A stretch of 64,000 bases of DNA, from positions 80,336,931 through 80,400,930 of the forward strand of contig NC_080419.1 in assembly GCF_029873635.1 (NCBI RefSeq), written 5' to 3'. A program made the position numbers and the translations under genes. Under the pieces are notes generated by a model, which ran no database searches, was not told the DNA's origin, and saw only the letters and a list, made by a program, of their open reading frames with translations. Shown one piece after another: positions 10,563 to 20,764 of this stretch (within the stretch, counting starts at the first letter, position 1; every line of letters begins with the position of its first letter). Origin of the DNA: Malania oleifera (Eukaryota; Streptophyta; Magnoliopsida; Santalales; Ximeniaceae).

Positions 10563-12105
10563 TTAAATGATGATGATGATATATATATATATATGAAAAA
10601 TATATATTAAAAGAGACCAATCCAAAATACAATGAGAAGAGAACAATAAGTCCTCCAAATAAAAAAAAGGAGAAATTAGAGAGCTATCCTCCAACCCCTT
10701 TGAAGGTCCAACAGCCCTCATACCCTCAAAATAACCAAACAAATGGGCCCAAAAAGAGGCCAAAAACACTACTCTATCTCATAACAAAAGAGGAGAGGTT
10801 GTATGATCCTTGAAAATTCTATTAAAAGCTATCCTAAGGGTCTGCAGAATAGCAGAAGTGTGGAATTCCATAATTCTTTTCCCTTTATACTCTTTCCAAA
10901 GCCCTAATTTAACTTGCAAGAATTCGCTAACAACCTGAGATGTGACCTGTGCTTCACCAGAACAAGAAAAAAGAGCACTCCATAGATGGTTTGCCACCCA
11001 AGGAGTGTGTTAATTCCATTAGAATCATGGCACATCATGCACAAATAAGGATTGAGAGCCTTCTAGCCTGTAACAAGTCATATGTTTTAAACTTGTTTAG
11101 AGTCGCTATCCTTATATAAAATTGATTATATATTGCTTATAATTGATTGATGAATATGTTCATGTTATGTCATTGATGATCTCAAGATTCTCCTGCTCCG
11201 AGTTTTATTTGAGATATGGCACTTTCACACACTTATTCCTGCTCCTGCCCTCACTATTGCTCATGCTTTTTTCTGTATGATCTAGGTCTAAAATGAAGTT
11301 AAGAATACTAATCTGTCCAAAACAAAAAAGGTGGAGTATATTTATCCTGGAAATCCTCTCATTTCTTTCATCCTCAACAGTCTATACCTGAAGAATGGTG
11401 AAACAAGAAAATTCCAAAAGCTCCTTTTGTTCTTAGCTCTTTTAATCCCACAGAAATATATCCTTATAAAACCTCCCACATTATCTAGGGGATGCAAACG
11501 TAGCCAAAAACCCCTAACATGTTTCAACGTTAACACTGCAACCTTACAATGAAGAAAGAGGTGGCAATTATCCTTTCTAGAAGACTTCATGCATAGCAAA
11601 CATGTCCAAAATTTATACCTTCTAAGGCCTTTCACTTGTGTAAGATAATTAGTATTAATTTTGTTAAGGACCAAAGTCTTGGGGAAATATTGAACTTCTG
11701 AAAGAATTTTTTCGAAGAGAGTAGGAGATGGGGAGGCTCTCAACAAATGAATCAAGAAAGAGTTGCTAGAAAATAACCAAGTTATCCCCTTTCTTCACTC
11801 CCATGTGAGACACGGAATGAAGAGGTAATTGAGGTGAGAATTATCCTTTTCTAGAAGATTTCATGCATAGCAAACATTACCAAAATTAATACCTTGTAAG
11901 GTCTTTCACCTGCGTAAGATAATTAGTATTGACTGTGTTTAGGACCAAAGTCTTGGTGAAATATTGAACTTTTGAAAGAACTTCTTCTTGTGAACTAATT
12001 ATGTTTGAAGAGAAGAAGGAGAAAAGGAGGTTCTCAACAAATGCAACAAGAAAAAGTTGCTAGAAAATAACCTAGTTATCCCTTTTCTACACTCCTATCA
12101 CTTTG
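10563..12105 (-). mobile_element. LINE 3' end, degenerate
   Basis: On the minus strand, the frame 11755-11342 contains a decayed zf-RVT domain (CLLCMKSSRKDNCHLFLHC), the zinc-binding module at the C-terminus of plant LINE reverse transcriptases. The frame 10997-10779 continues with the tail typical of such proteins (LWKEYKGKRIMEF, then NRIFKDHT). The 3' end lies in a simple repeat near 10568-10593. No reverse transcriptase core is left. A segment is duplicated in tandem (see the repeat at 11573-12105). Confidence 0.65.
11573..12105. repeat. Tandem duplication inside the LINE
   Basis: The segment from about 11573 (TCTAGAAGACTTCATGCATA) to 11803 recurs from about 11847 to 12105, including matching GTTGCTAGAAAATAACC ends. 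The period is about 275-300 bp, with substitutions and a small insertion in the second copy. A local duplication after LINE insertion is the simplest reading. Confidence 0.7.
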
Positions 12106-12234
12106 GTCAACAGATGCCTTCTATGCAATGATGATGCTGTAATTGTGGAACATATATTGCTTCACTGCCCCTGGATGAGTAATTTTTTGAATTCTGGCTA
12201 CTGCTCTTATGCAATAGCACTAGGCAGCTGCTGA
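12106..12234 (+). pseudogene. LINE zf-RVT fragment, plus strand
   Basis: A short frame reads VNRCLLCNDDAVIVEHILLH, then CPW, matching the zf-RVT pattern C-x2-C...E-H-x4-H-C. It ends in a stop at 12234. It faces the opposite way to the LINE piece to its left, so it comes from a separate insertion. Nothing else of that element is recognisable. Confidence 0.5.
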
Positions 12235-12337
12235 AAATATAGGAAAGGAGATCTAGGCATGGAAGGGTATTACCTATGAACTAGGACGAAAAAAAAAGCC
12301 TTGTTGTTGATCCGAGTCACTATTTTCTTGGATGGTG

Positions 12338-12340
<3 letters not shown>

Positions 12341-12373
<33 letters not shown>
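12341..12373. repeat. (GA)n microsatellite
   Basis: An uninterrupted run of about 16 GA dinucleotides. Confidence 0.95.
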
Positions 12374-12377
<4 letters not shown>

Positions 12378-13059
12378 CTAGAGATTTTGAAGGAATGACT
12401 ACTACTCTCGCAACCCTTAAGGATCAACGGCTCACAACTCTTGCAGCTTGGTTAGTGGGCAGTACATGATGCGGACACACAATCTTGATATCTTGGATAC
12501 CATATCAAACAGTTGATTCAATACTTCTATGTTTCTTTCATTTTCTTTTCTTATACATTGGTTGCACCACTTTCTGGTTAATGAATCATCACTTCACTCA
12601 TAAAAAATTTAAATTAATGTACTTTTTTAGTAATTATAGTTACACTCTTAAGTCAACAATGTTGTTGAGATGTTTAATTATATTACAGAAATTGGAATCC
12701 ATAATTGCCACAGTAAATTGATATTGTTCAGTTTCAATGAACAAACATCTTTTTGTATGGTAAATGTCAATTGGGGACCATCGGCATTCCATAAAGTAGA
12801 AAAGACAGCCACTCAAAACAGTTAATCTGTCTCACCCCTTTCTTTTGAACTAGGGTGCTCTTGCAACATTACAGTATTGCTGCAACTCTCTCTCTCCTCA
12901 ATCTTTCAAATCAGCCCACCATTGCAACATTGCAACAGCTCTGTTCACTCACTCTCTCCCCCTCCCCCCACCCCCCCAACCTTTTTGAGCATTTTATATG
13001 ATTTTTTTTTATCTGAATGGTTAAAAATTCTGTGTCACCACTTTTGACAATTTGGATCC

Positions 13060-14150
13060 CAACCTCCATCAATTTGGGACTCAACTAACCGGCCGATAGA
13101 AACTTGCAAACTCGACTAATATTTCTATCTGAGACTACAGAGGAGGAGGATTGGATGTTCTGTGGTTTTGATTGAGAATGTGACAAGGAATTGATGGGCA
13201 TTTGTCGGCAGTACAATGGATGTTGTGAAGTTTGACCTTGGGGTGGTATGGACTATGCAGATCTGATAAGACAAAAATGTTTGGTTGACTTAATTTTGTT
13301 TTGACAACCAAGCAGACTCAGATTGGTAGACTTCTTAAGTTGAGAGTCCAAATTTACGTGGAGGAGTTTTTTTTTTCTATTCCTGAAGGTTTGAAAGGAG
13401 GTAGTTGGGGAATGTTCTTAGGTTTACAGATTGGTAGGGGCTAATGAGTGGAATGGATCCTATCTAAGTAGGTTTAGAATCAAAGGGATGAAATGGGGAA
13501 AGCATTAGTGGAGTAATGTCATAAAAGGAGGACTTGCATTGGAGTTGTTTGTGTGAGATGTGGGAATAATGAAGGTATCTGTCATAAAATCAGTTTGACA
13601 GAAGTGATTCAATGTGATTAAAGGGGGAAGTTTGTGGTGGTAGTTCAGTGAGATGCAGTTCTAGGTTTTCTTGTGAACCAAACCCAATCATCAAATAAGA
13701 TTACAGTGACTGTTGTGCCAGAGAGTAGCAGGCTTTGTGTTCATTTATCCTAAAAACTAAAACTGTGTCGGGCCCATGTATAGTGGGTTGTAGATACATA
13801 GGCCTCATGGGAGAGGGATGGGTGATGAGCTTGTTTTTGCAGTTGTAATAGATCCAGGTTGGTGAATTGTAATGGGGGTTTACAAGTGGGCTTATGAGTA
13901 GTGGAAATATTTTGTGGCCCTGCTGGAAGAGGGTGGGGAGGGAGGGTGGGGGGGGGGGGGGGCTGTTTTATAAGTTATAATGTGTTTGGGATGGTTGGCG
14001 AATATTAGTGGTCCATTTGTTGATGTGGGCTTATGAGTAAAGAAGATGAAGTGTCAGTTTGGAGCCCAATTGTAAAGAAGTGGCATTAACTAATGGAGTA
14101 TCCCAGGTACAGCCAGAAGGGGCTCTCTTAAAGGACAGAGTAAAAAACGT
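13060..14150 (+). pseudogene. Degenerate LINE ORF1-like segment
   Basis: Around 13380 the frame reads FIPEGLKGGSWGMFLGLQI, resembling the PEGxxGxGW core often seen in plant LINE ORF1 proteins, and nearby frames give SRFRIKGMKWGK. Many stops and frameshifts are present. The stretch includes a G-run at about 13948-13963. A 54-codon open frame just right of the LTR element (about 17830-17985, DNMDAAQVEKREDYDPDASS) may be its continuation, with the LTR element inserted between. Identification rests on weak motif similarity. Confidence 0.35.
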
Positions 14151-14156
14151 GGGTAA

Positions 14157-14632
14157 TGCAGGGGCAGCATCAAGGATCTGTAGCCATGGCAGAGATTAGT
14201 AGAAATTGGAGAGGAGGAAAGGGAAGAGAGGAGAGTGGAGATACATGGGGGAAACTCACGTTCGCTCCAAATTCAAATACATCAACCTACTTACAACATG
14301 GCTTTCACTCACCATTTATAGGAAAGCCTACACATGAAATTACTTGTACCCTAAAACTACATTACAGCACATAACACTAAAATACACATATATTACAAAC
14401 ATAACATGCCCCCTAATACACATAAGTCTATACTAATTAAACTAAACGCACAATTAACTACTAACTAAACCCAACACTCGCTTGACAGTTCTTACCCTAA
14501 TACACATAAGTATATACTAATTAAACTAAACGCACAATTAACTACTTAACTAAACCCAACAATCCTTGACAGTTCTTCTTAATTATTCTCCAACGAGGAT
14601 CTTCCCAAGGTCTTGTTTCCTATCTTACGTCA
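14157..14632 (-). repeat. 3' LTR of the minus-strand element
   Basis: In plus orientation it runs TGCAGGGGCAGC...TTACGTCA and is alignable over its length with the LTR at 17396. It contains an internal 84-bp tandem duplication (about 14410-14493 and 14494-14577) that the other LTR lacks. The minus-strand TATAAATGG at about 14315-14323 is a likely TATA box. Confidence 0.7.
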
Positions 14633-14692
14633 AATCTCCCCTAGTTAGAAAAAAATTCGGCCTCAAATTTTGAATTGTTGGAGTATCAAAAG

Positions 14693-14974
14693 CGATGTTT
14701 TAAAAACTGGACCAGAATCACCAGATCGGCTGGTTCAACTGGTTGAACTGGGAAACAGACCACTCTCTAGTATGGTTTGAACGTAAATATCATTGAACAT
14801 TTAAACTGGATAAAACCAGAAAAAATTGGAGAACTGGTGGACCCAGATGAACTGGACTGAACTGGGGGTTACTGTATTTAAATAAAAATTTGGAGTGAAA
14901 CTCAGATTCAGATCTTCTGCTCTGAATCCAGTGTGTTTTCCTGGCCACCTACTCCATACATCACAACAATCACC

Positions 14975-15012
<38 letters not shown>

Positions 15013-15432
15013 AGATGGAGTAGCAGAAGAGAACACATTTTTTTTTTTTCTTTTTGGGGATAGCAAAATATGGGGATTTGTTTCTGACAGTGCAGCTGAT
15101 TTCTTGTGCAGCAGTGTGTTGGGGTTTGGTATAATCTACCAAAATGCCATTATGTAAAGGGTTAAGAAAAAGGAAATAAATGTTTATAAGTAAAAGTGAG
15201 ATCAATCAGTGTTGAACCTGCAACTTCTCCAAGGAAAAAAGACCAGTAGTACCACTGACCCACATCATTACTTTTGAAAATTATGATACAGATTTATTAT
15301 ATAATCATTATATTTTATTTTTTATTTTTTAAAAAAAAACTGGTCTGACCGGTGGTCTAACTGGTTGAACCAGAAAAACTGGGAACTGGACAGTCTTCTG
15401 ATTTGCTCTCTGGTCTGGTTTTAAAGACATTG
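14693..15432. mobile_element. hAT-like non-autonomous DNA transposon
   Basis: The ends are CGATGTTTTAAAAAC and, inverted, CAATGTCTTTAAAAC. They are followed on each side by related subterminal motifs (GGTTCAACTGGTTGAAC, left; its counterpart on the right). Flanking 8-bp sequences ATCAAAAG (14685-14692) and ATCAGAAG (15433-15440) differ at one position. An 8-bp duplication with CAATG-type ends indicates the hAT superfamily. The 740-bp interior has an (AG)n run at about 14978-15008 and no transposase. Confidence 0.7.
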
Positions 15433-15613
15433 ATCAGAAGTAAGAAGAAAACTTGGATTTTTTGAAAGCTAGCACTAGAGTGATACAAGAAACCAGGCTT
15501 CATTGACAGCACTATAGACTTGAATTGGGAATTGGCATCAATGAACTCATTGGAATGACACAATAGGAATGTTTGAAGGATTTTGGATGTGTTCAAACAC
15601 ATGCATTCCTTTC

Positions 15614-16030
15614 TTATAGTGTCTTCAAGTTGTAACTCTTAACAGATTCTCTGTGTTGGTTGGTTGGTGGTGACGGCTTCAAGATGATCTTCTTATCATT
15701 ATAGTGGGAGTCATATGTGTTTTCGTGTACTTGAGTCACACTCAAATCATCCAACGAAGCAGAACCAAGGAGTGCATGGCTAATATTTGTGGGTATGATA
15801 TCACACCAAATGTTATCAAAATAGTTACCCTTTTGGATAGGATTCAGACACCTTTCATAAACATGTAAGGTAGTGTTATCAAACCAAGATATCTTATAAG
15901 GCTCTGGGTGAGGTTTTGGATAAAGTTGCATACGAGTGAATCCATTTCTAGAAACCATGTTAATAGGACATCGTCCATCAATGATGAATTTGCATACATT
16001 TTCTCCACACTTAAAAAAGGTATTGAAGTG
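15614..16030 (-). pseudogene. Ty3-gypsy retropepsin remnant
   Basis: The frame reads a Ty3-type aspartic protease: CKFIIDGRCPINMVS (catalytic region, with the usual DSG altered to DGR), then PEPYKISW, CDIIPTNISHALLGS (normally a CD-hLLGRPW block) and NTYDSHYNDKKIIL. The upstream end is cut by the SINE at 16031. It lies in the same orientation as the surrounding LTR element, of which it is the only recognisable coding part. Confidence 0.65.
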
Positions 16031-16232
16031 GCCCCCGAGCATCAGCTCAGGTGGTAAGGAGGTTCACCAGATGGCCTTGGACAAAGGTGAAGTCTAGGGT
16101 TCAAACCCTGCTGCCTGTAGCGCACATGTGCGATTTATCTCCTAGGTGTTGGCTGAGGGCACAGCTGGCGTAGGTGTGGGATTAGTCTGGCGCGCAAGCC
16201 CAGGAAACCCGGCATATCCCGAAAAAAAAAAA
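16031..16232 (+). mobile_element. tRNA-derived SINE with poly(A) tail
   Basis: The head CCGAGCATCAGCTCAGGTGG contains an A-box-like motif, GGGTTCAAACCCT is a good B box, and the body contains GTGGGATTAGTCT. It ends in 11 A residues (16222-16232). It is the same family as the minus-strand copy at 8221-8473, and it interrupts the protease remnant. I could not find a convincing target duplication. Confidence 0.7.
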
Positions 16233-17395
16233 TTACTATGTCTGGAGTATGACAAAAACCATTAATTATTCCAGTAAGCCATTCGCCAAAATCCCTTAAC
16301 AGGATTTTCTAACAATCCTCAATCTATTATGCAAACCACAAATCAGATTCCTAATTTCCAAGAACCATCTTCAATTCACTGTTGACCTTGATTGTGAAAT
16401 GAAACAAATTCACTTAGAAAATTCGAATACAGCAAATAAACCTGATTTTTTATGTTTGCATCATCAAATTTCTTGCTTCTCATATCAAATTATCATGCTT
16501 GCTTGCAAAATATAAGATCCACAATTAAAATACCATGCCACAGATCAAAATATTGTGGAAGAAACCCAAAATATCATGGCTGGATCAATTTATTGTGAGA
16601 CTGGCAATTGCAGGTCTTCTGGAAAATTTTCTCACGCACGTTGCTGGCATGTGGGGCGTGTGAGTGACCAGCGGCGACTTTCCAGAAATGAAATTTTGAG
16701 AGAAGATAAATCAGGTCATGGGTATTGCAATGGTGGTGGTAGCGTGCAGAATGAGTCCCAGGAAATTGATTTAAGAGGGCTGGCTGGGAATTTTCCTGCT
16801 GGCACATGGAACCACACGGCTGGTCAGATGATGAAAATTTAAGGGGAAGGATTCCAGGGGTTCTGTTTTCAGTGGGATGGGTGGTGTAGCAGGATGGTGT
16901 GTGGAAAGTGGTGTTCGAACAAATGGGGACACAACTGGAATTTTTTGAAAAGTTCAGAACTGCTTTTCATTATTATTATTATTTTTTTTGCAATATCTAG
17001 TACTAGTGACATGAAGGACATTGATAGGAAGTTAGAAATAGAGAGAGAGATGGAAAGAATTAAGAAAGAGATTAAGAAGAAGAAGAAGCTGGGGGAAGAG
17101 AAGAAAACAGAAACAGATTTAGATAGAACAGAAGAGAAAGAAAAAGAATGAAGTGAGAATATCAGAAGTCAGAGAGAGAGAGAGAGAGAGAGTTATGGGA
17201 AAGATTTAGAAATAAGAGAGGAAGGGAAGGGAAGTAAAGACGGAGAAACAGAGAAGAAGAAAGAGGGCAGAATGCTTAACAGGATATCATAACAGAGAAA
17301 GAAGGAAGAAGAGGGGAAGAAGAAGAGTGAAAGGGGAAGATGGGGGAATTGAAATGGAAGAATAGAGATTGTGATTGGGCTCTGATATTAAACGA

Positions 17396-17792
17396 TGCAG
17401 GGGCAGCATCAAGGATCTATAGCCATGGGAGAGATTAGAAGAAATTGGAGACAAGATGGAAGGGAAGAGAGTAGGGAGGTGATACAAGGGGGGAACTCAC
17501 GTTCACTTCAAATTCATCAACTGACTTTCAACATGGTTTTCACACTATTTATAAGAAAGTCTCTAATGCATGAAATTAATCATATACCCCTAAAAAAACT
17601 ACATTACAATACAAACACACCCCTAAAATACACAAATATTACGATAAAGCCCACAAATACACAAAAATCCTATACTAATTGAACTAAACATACAATGAGC
17701 TACTAACTAAACTCAAACAATCCGGGGACCCAATTCTTCTTAATTATTCTCCAACAAGGATCTTCCAAGGTCTTGCTTCTTGTCCTACATCA
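17396..17792 (-). repeat. 5' LTR of the minus-strand element
   Basis: In plus orientation it runs TGCAGGGGCAGC...CCTACATCA. The primer-binding site (GGGCTCTGATAT in plus orientation) is adjacent at about 17378-17389. It lacks the 84-bp duplication found in the partner LTR. Confidence 0.7.
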
Positions 17793-17985
17793 ATGGGCTA
17801 TAGCAGTAAGGGGGCTTGTGTTTTGATAATATGGATGCTGCTCAAGTGGAGAAGAGGGAAGATTATGATCCAGATGCTTCTTCAAATGTGAAAGGTCTTT
17901 TACCAGAAGTTTCTTTTCAAAATGAATTAAAATTGGCAGATCGCAGTGCTTCTGTTGCTCAGTTCAGTGCTCCTGTTGAATAAAA

Positions 17986-18818
17986 GTGGTTAATAATGTG
18001 GGAGTTGGCGGTTGTGGGAGCTCAGTTAGGGTTCTCATTCAATAAGTTCAATCTCTCCATGAGAATAAGAAAGGAAATTGGGGAGAGTAGATAGAATAAA
18101 CTATTAGATAGATAAGGAGCATAGTTGGATGCTTTTTTCTCATCATGTAGCTGGATAATTCAAATACCGCTACATCCTCCCATTGAGTACAAAGTAAAGT
18201 TCGTATCACAAGTCTACTTAACTAACAGATAAATAGACAGGAAAAAGGGGAAGTCTTAGTAAAGAGAGCAGAGAAGGACGTGCAACCGAGCGTTGGGAAG
18301 GTATTCTCAAGTAGTGAAGGTTGAAGTCCTCCTCGTGGGGAGGAGAGGGTGTTCGTCTAGCTTCAACTCCAGCTCTACTAGGATCATCAGGACTAGAAGA
18401 GAAGAGAGGGAGGAAATGGAAGTCCTATTGTCATAGGTGATGTTCGAAAGTGCTGATGTTTCAGTCTTGTTTGAGTAGTTGCTTAGTCTTGTAACCTTTG
18501 TGTGCTCGGAGTTTGAGCCCTAGAGATGCTGGAATCGGATCTTGTTAATTGGAAGATTTAGGCGGTACCAACATGTTACAAGGAGTAGCTAACCTAGCCT
18601 TGTCCAGTAAACCACTAGGCAGAATCATCCAATGGACCATCAAAGCATGACAATGTGTTGGATTTACTTTGAGTGGAAAAGCCAATTACGATTTTTACCT
18701 CAGGAACCAACCATCTCTAATCGCTGGGGGCCATCTTGTGAATGAGGTCCTGGTTGACTTGAGTAGGAGAGCAAGGGTATGATGATAAGAAATGTCCTGT
18801 AAGGGTGGGTATTGAAGA
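17986..18818. other. Intronic sequence, no element resolved
   Basis: I see no supported coding frame or bounded repeat. It may be the continuation of the LINE interrupted by the LTR element. Confidence 0.3.
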
Positions 18819-18823
18819 AAAGG

Positions 18824-20759
18824 TGTTGGAATTGGTGTGATCCCAAGAGGGGGGGGGGGGTGAATTGGACATTTCAAACTTTTCAACTAATTTAAAACAT
18901 TTCGCCGAGTCACCACAGTTCATATTTCATTCAATATTGAAAACGTGTATGTAAAACAATTAAGTTATCAGTGCAAACATACACGCGTATCTCATTTAAA
19001 ATAAATGTGCATGCAAATGATTATAACTGTAAATGAACAGACATACATAGATGGAAATTAAAGTGCGGAAATTGAAGTACAGTAATCAAATGAGATAGGG
19101 AGAGAGCAACACACAATATTTGTTATCGAGGTTCGGCAAAACCAACTTACATCCCCGCCTTGGGCATACTTCCCAAGGATTCTACTATACCTGTTCACTT
19201 AAACGGGCGGAGTAGAAGCCGTTACAACCTCTCCTTACGGGGCAAGGAAAACCCCGGTTCAATTTCTGGGTTAAACCAAACCAGTCTCACTTATGGGGTT
19301 AAGACTCTCCAGTTCAATTACGGGCAGAACCCAACCGATACAATAAAAATATTTTTCGTACATATAAACATGCTTCTTAATACAAGCGGAGATGTACACA
19401 ATAAAGTTCAATAAAACATGCACTCTTTAATATGATATGAAATTAATGCTCAGTAGAGGGGGTGTGTTTCTCAAAATGATTTTTGTAATATAAAGATTTT
19501 TTTTTATTTTAATGAAAGCATGGATGCAAAAATATATTTCTCCAACAACATATTTACCATGGAAATATGTGGAGAAATCTCAAAGGTTACTCTCAAGGAG
19601 ATTTTCAAAGTAAAGAGTAAATGAGAGTATTGATGCTTTGAATGTAAACTAAATGCCCAAATAAACACTCTCTTGTAAAAATGATTTTCAAAAGAAAGAA
19701 TGAAAGGGAGTTGGAGAGATTAAAACATTTTGTTCTAAGGAAAAGATTTTTGCATTAAAAATGGTTTGGGGGAACTTTGATTAACAAAATAATTTGAGAG
19801 GATTTGGGAGTTAATTAAAATTGCTAATTAAACAAATGAAAGGAGTATTTATAGAGTTTCTAAAAAATATGACCATTGGGACATAGAGGGTATTATTAAA
19901 AAAGTTTAATTAAATTTTTACCCTAATTACCGCAGTTAAATTTGGGCAACCCGAGAGTTTTGGTCTACCGAGCCATAGGTTTGGTCGCCCAAACAAATAC
20001 AACAGGGAAAAGGCAACTTTTGAAGTTCAGGTGCCTGATCAAGGGTTCGGCTTGCTAACCAAGGCGATTTTCGAATCTGTTCGAGGTTCGGTCGCCTAGT
20101 CTCAAGTTCGGTCTGCTGAACTTGAACATTCGGTTGCCCAGGGGTATTTTGAACGTGAAGTTCGGGTGCCTGAGTAGTTGGAAAAATTCTGGGTGCGAGT
20201 TTAGTTGACCGAAGACGCTACGGTCATTTGAGTTCGGTCACCCGAAGTCAGGTCAACTATTTGACTAGTCAACAGTTCGGTCGAGTGAGGCAATTTGATT
20301 TGCTTGGTTCGGTCGCTCGAATCCCTTTCAGTTTTCAACTTAGGTTATATTTTATCCTTGTTATTTTTCTTAAGTGAAGTGCAGGGTCCTAGGGTCTTTC
20401 TAAGGTCTAGGCATTTTAATTTACCATAAAAAACCTGGCGTTGGGTCGACCAAAGTCAGCCCAAAGGTCTGTCTACGGTTCTGTCTGAACATTAAGACAT
20501 ATCATGCAAGATGTATGTAGTTATTACATACCAAAGTAGAAAAATTAAATGCATATACAACAGAAAACATGTTTTCTTCTTCTTCTTTTGCTCTTCCGTG
20601 GAATATGCCAAATGATGTGTTCTTTGAGCTCTGTCTGACTTCCATCTTAGACCTCTTATGTGTGTGTTAAATTATAACTTGTTCAATCACTAGAAACACA
20701 CATAAGTAACTTGCGGCTTGTCATTATCAAAACCAGGAATCGGACTCAAAAAGTCAACA
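18824..20759 (-). mobile_element. SIRE-like solo LTR in intron 1
   Basis: The block starts TGTTGGAATTGG and ends GTCAACA, giving TGTTG...CAACA termini, flanked by AAAGG (18819-18823) and TAAGG (20760-20764), a 4/5 target duplication. On the minus strand it begins TGTTGACTTTTTGAGTCC and ends near CCCCTCTTGGGATCACACC. Both are features of the large copia LTRs often called SIRE/Maximus, and they are shared with the LTRs at 32240 and 44246. It carries an array of GTTCGGTCGCCCGAAC-type palindromes (about 19955-20335). No internal domain is present. Confidence 0.8.
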
Positions 20760-20764
20760 TAAGG

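Larger units (their letters stand above)
14157..17792 (-). mobile_element. Non-autonomous LTR retrotransposon with nested insertions
   Basis: Two diverged LTRs (14157-14632 and 17396-17792) bound a 2.76-kb internal region. On the minus strand the 5' LTR is followed by ATATCAGAGCCC, close to the initiator-Met tRNA primer site, and a purine tract (AGGGGAGATT) precedes the 3' LTR. The internal region holds a pyrimidine-rich leader (about 17000-17390), a broken Ty3-type protease, a hAT-like MITE and a SINE. Subtracting the insertions leaves about 1.8 kb, with no reverse transcriptase or integrase. No clear target duplication is visible, which fits an old element. Confidence 0.7.

Noticed and set aside
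16555-16842. 95-codon plus-strand frame
   Set aside because: It is antisense to the LTR element, has no domain, and is probably chance.
16894-17151. Lys/Glu-rich 85-codon plus-strand frame
   Set aside because: It lies on the complement of the pyrimidine-rich leader of the minus-strand LTR element; low complexity.
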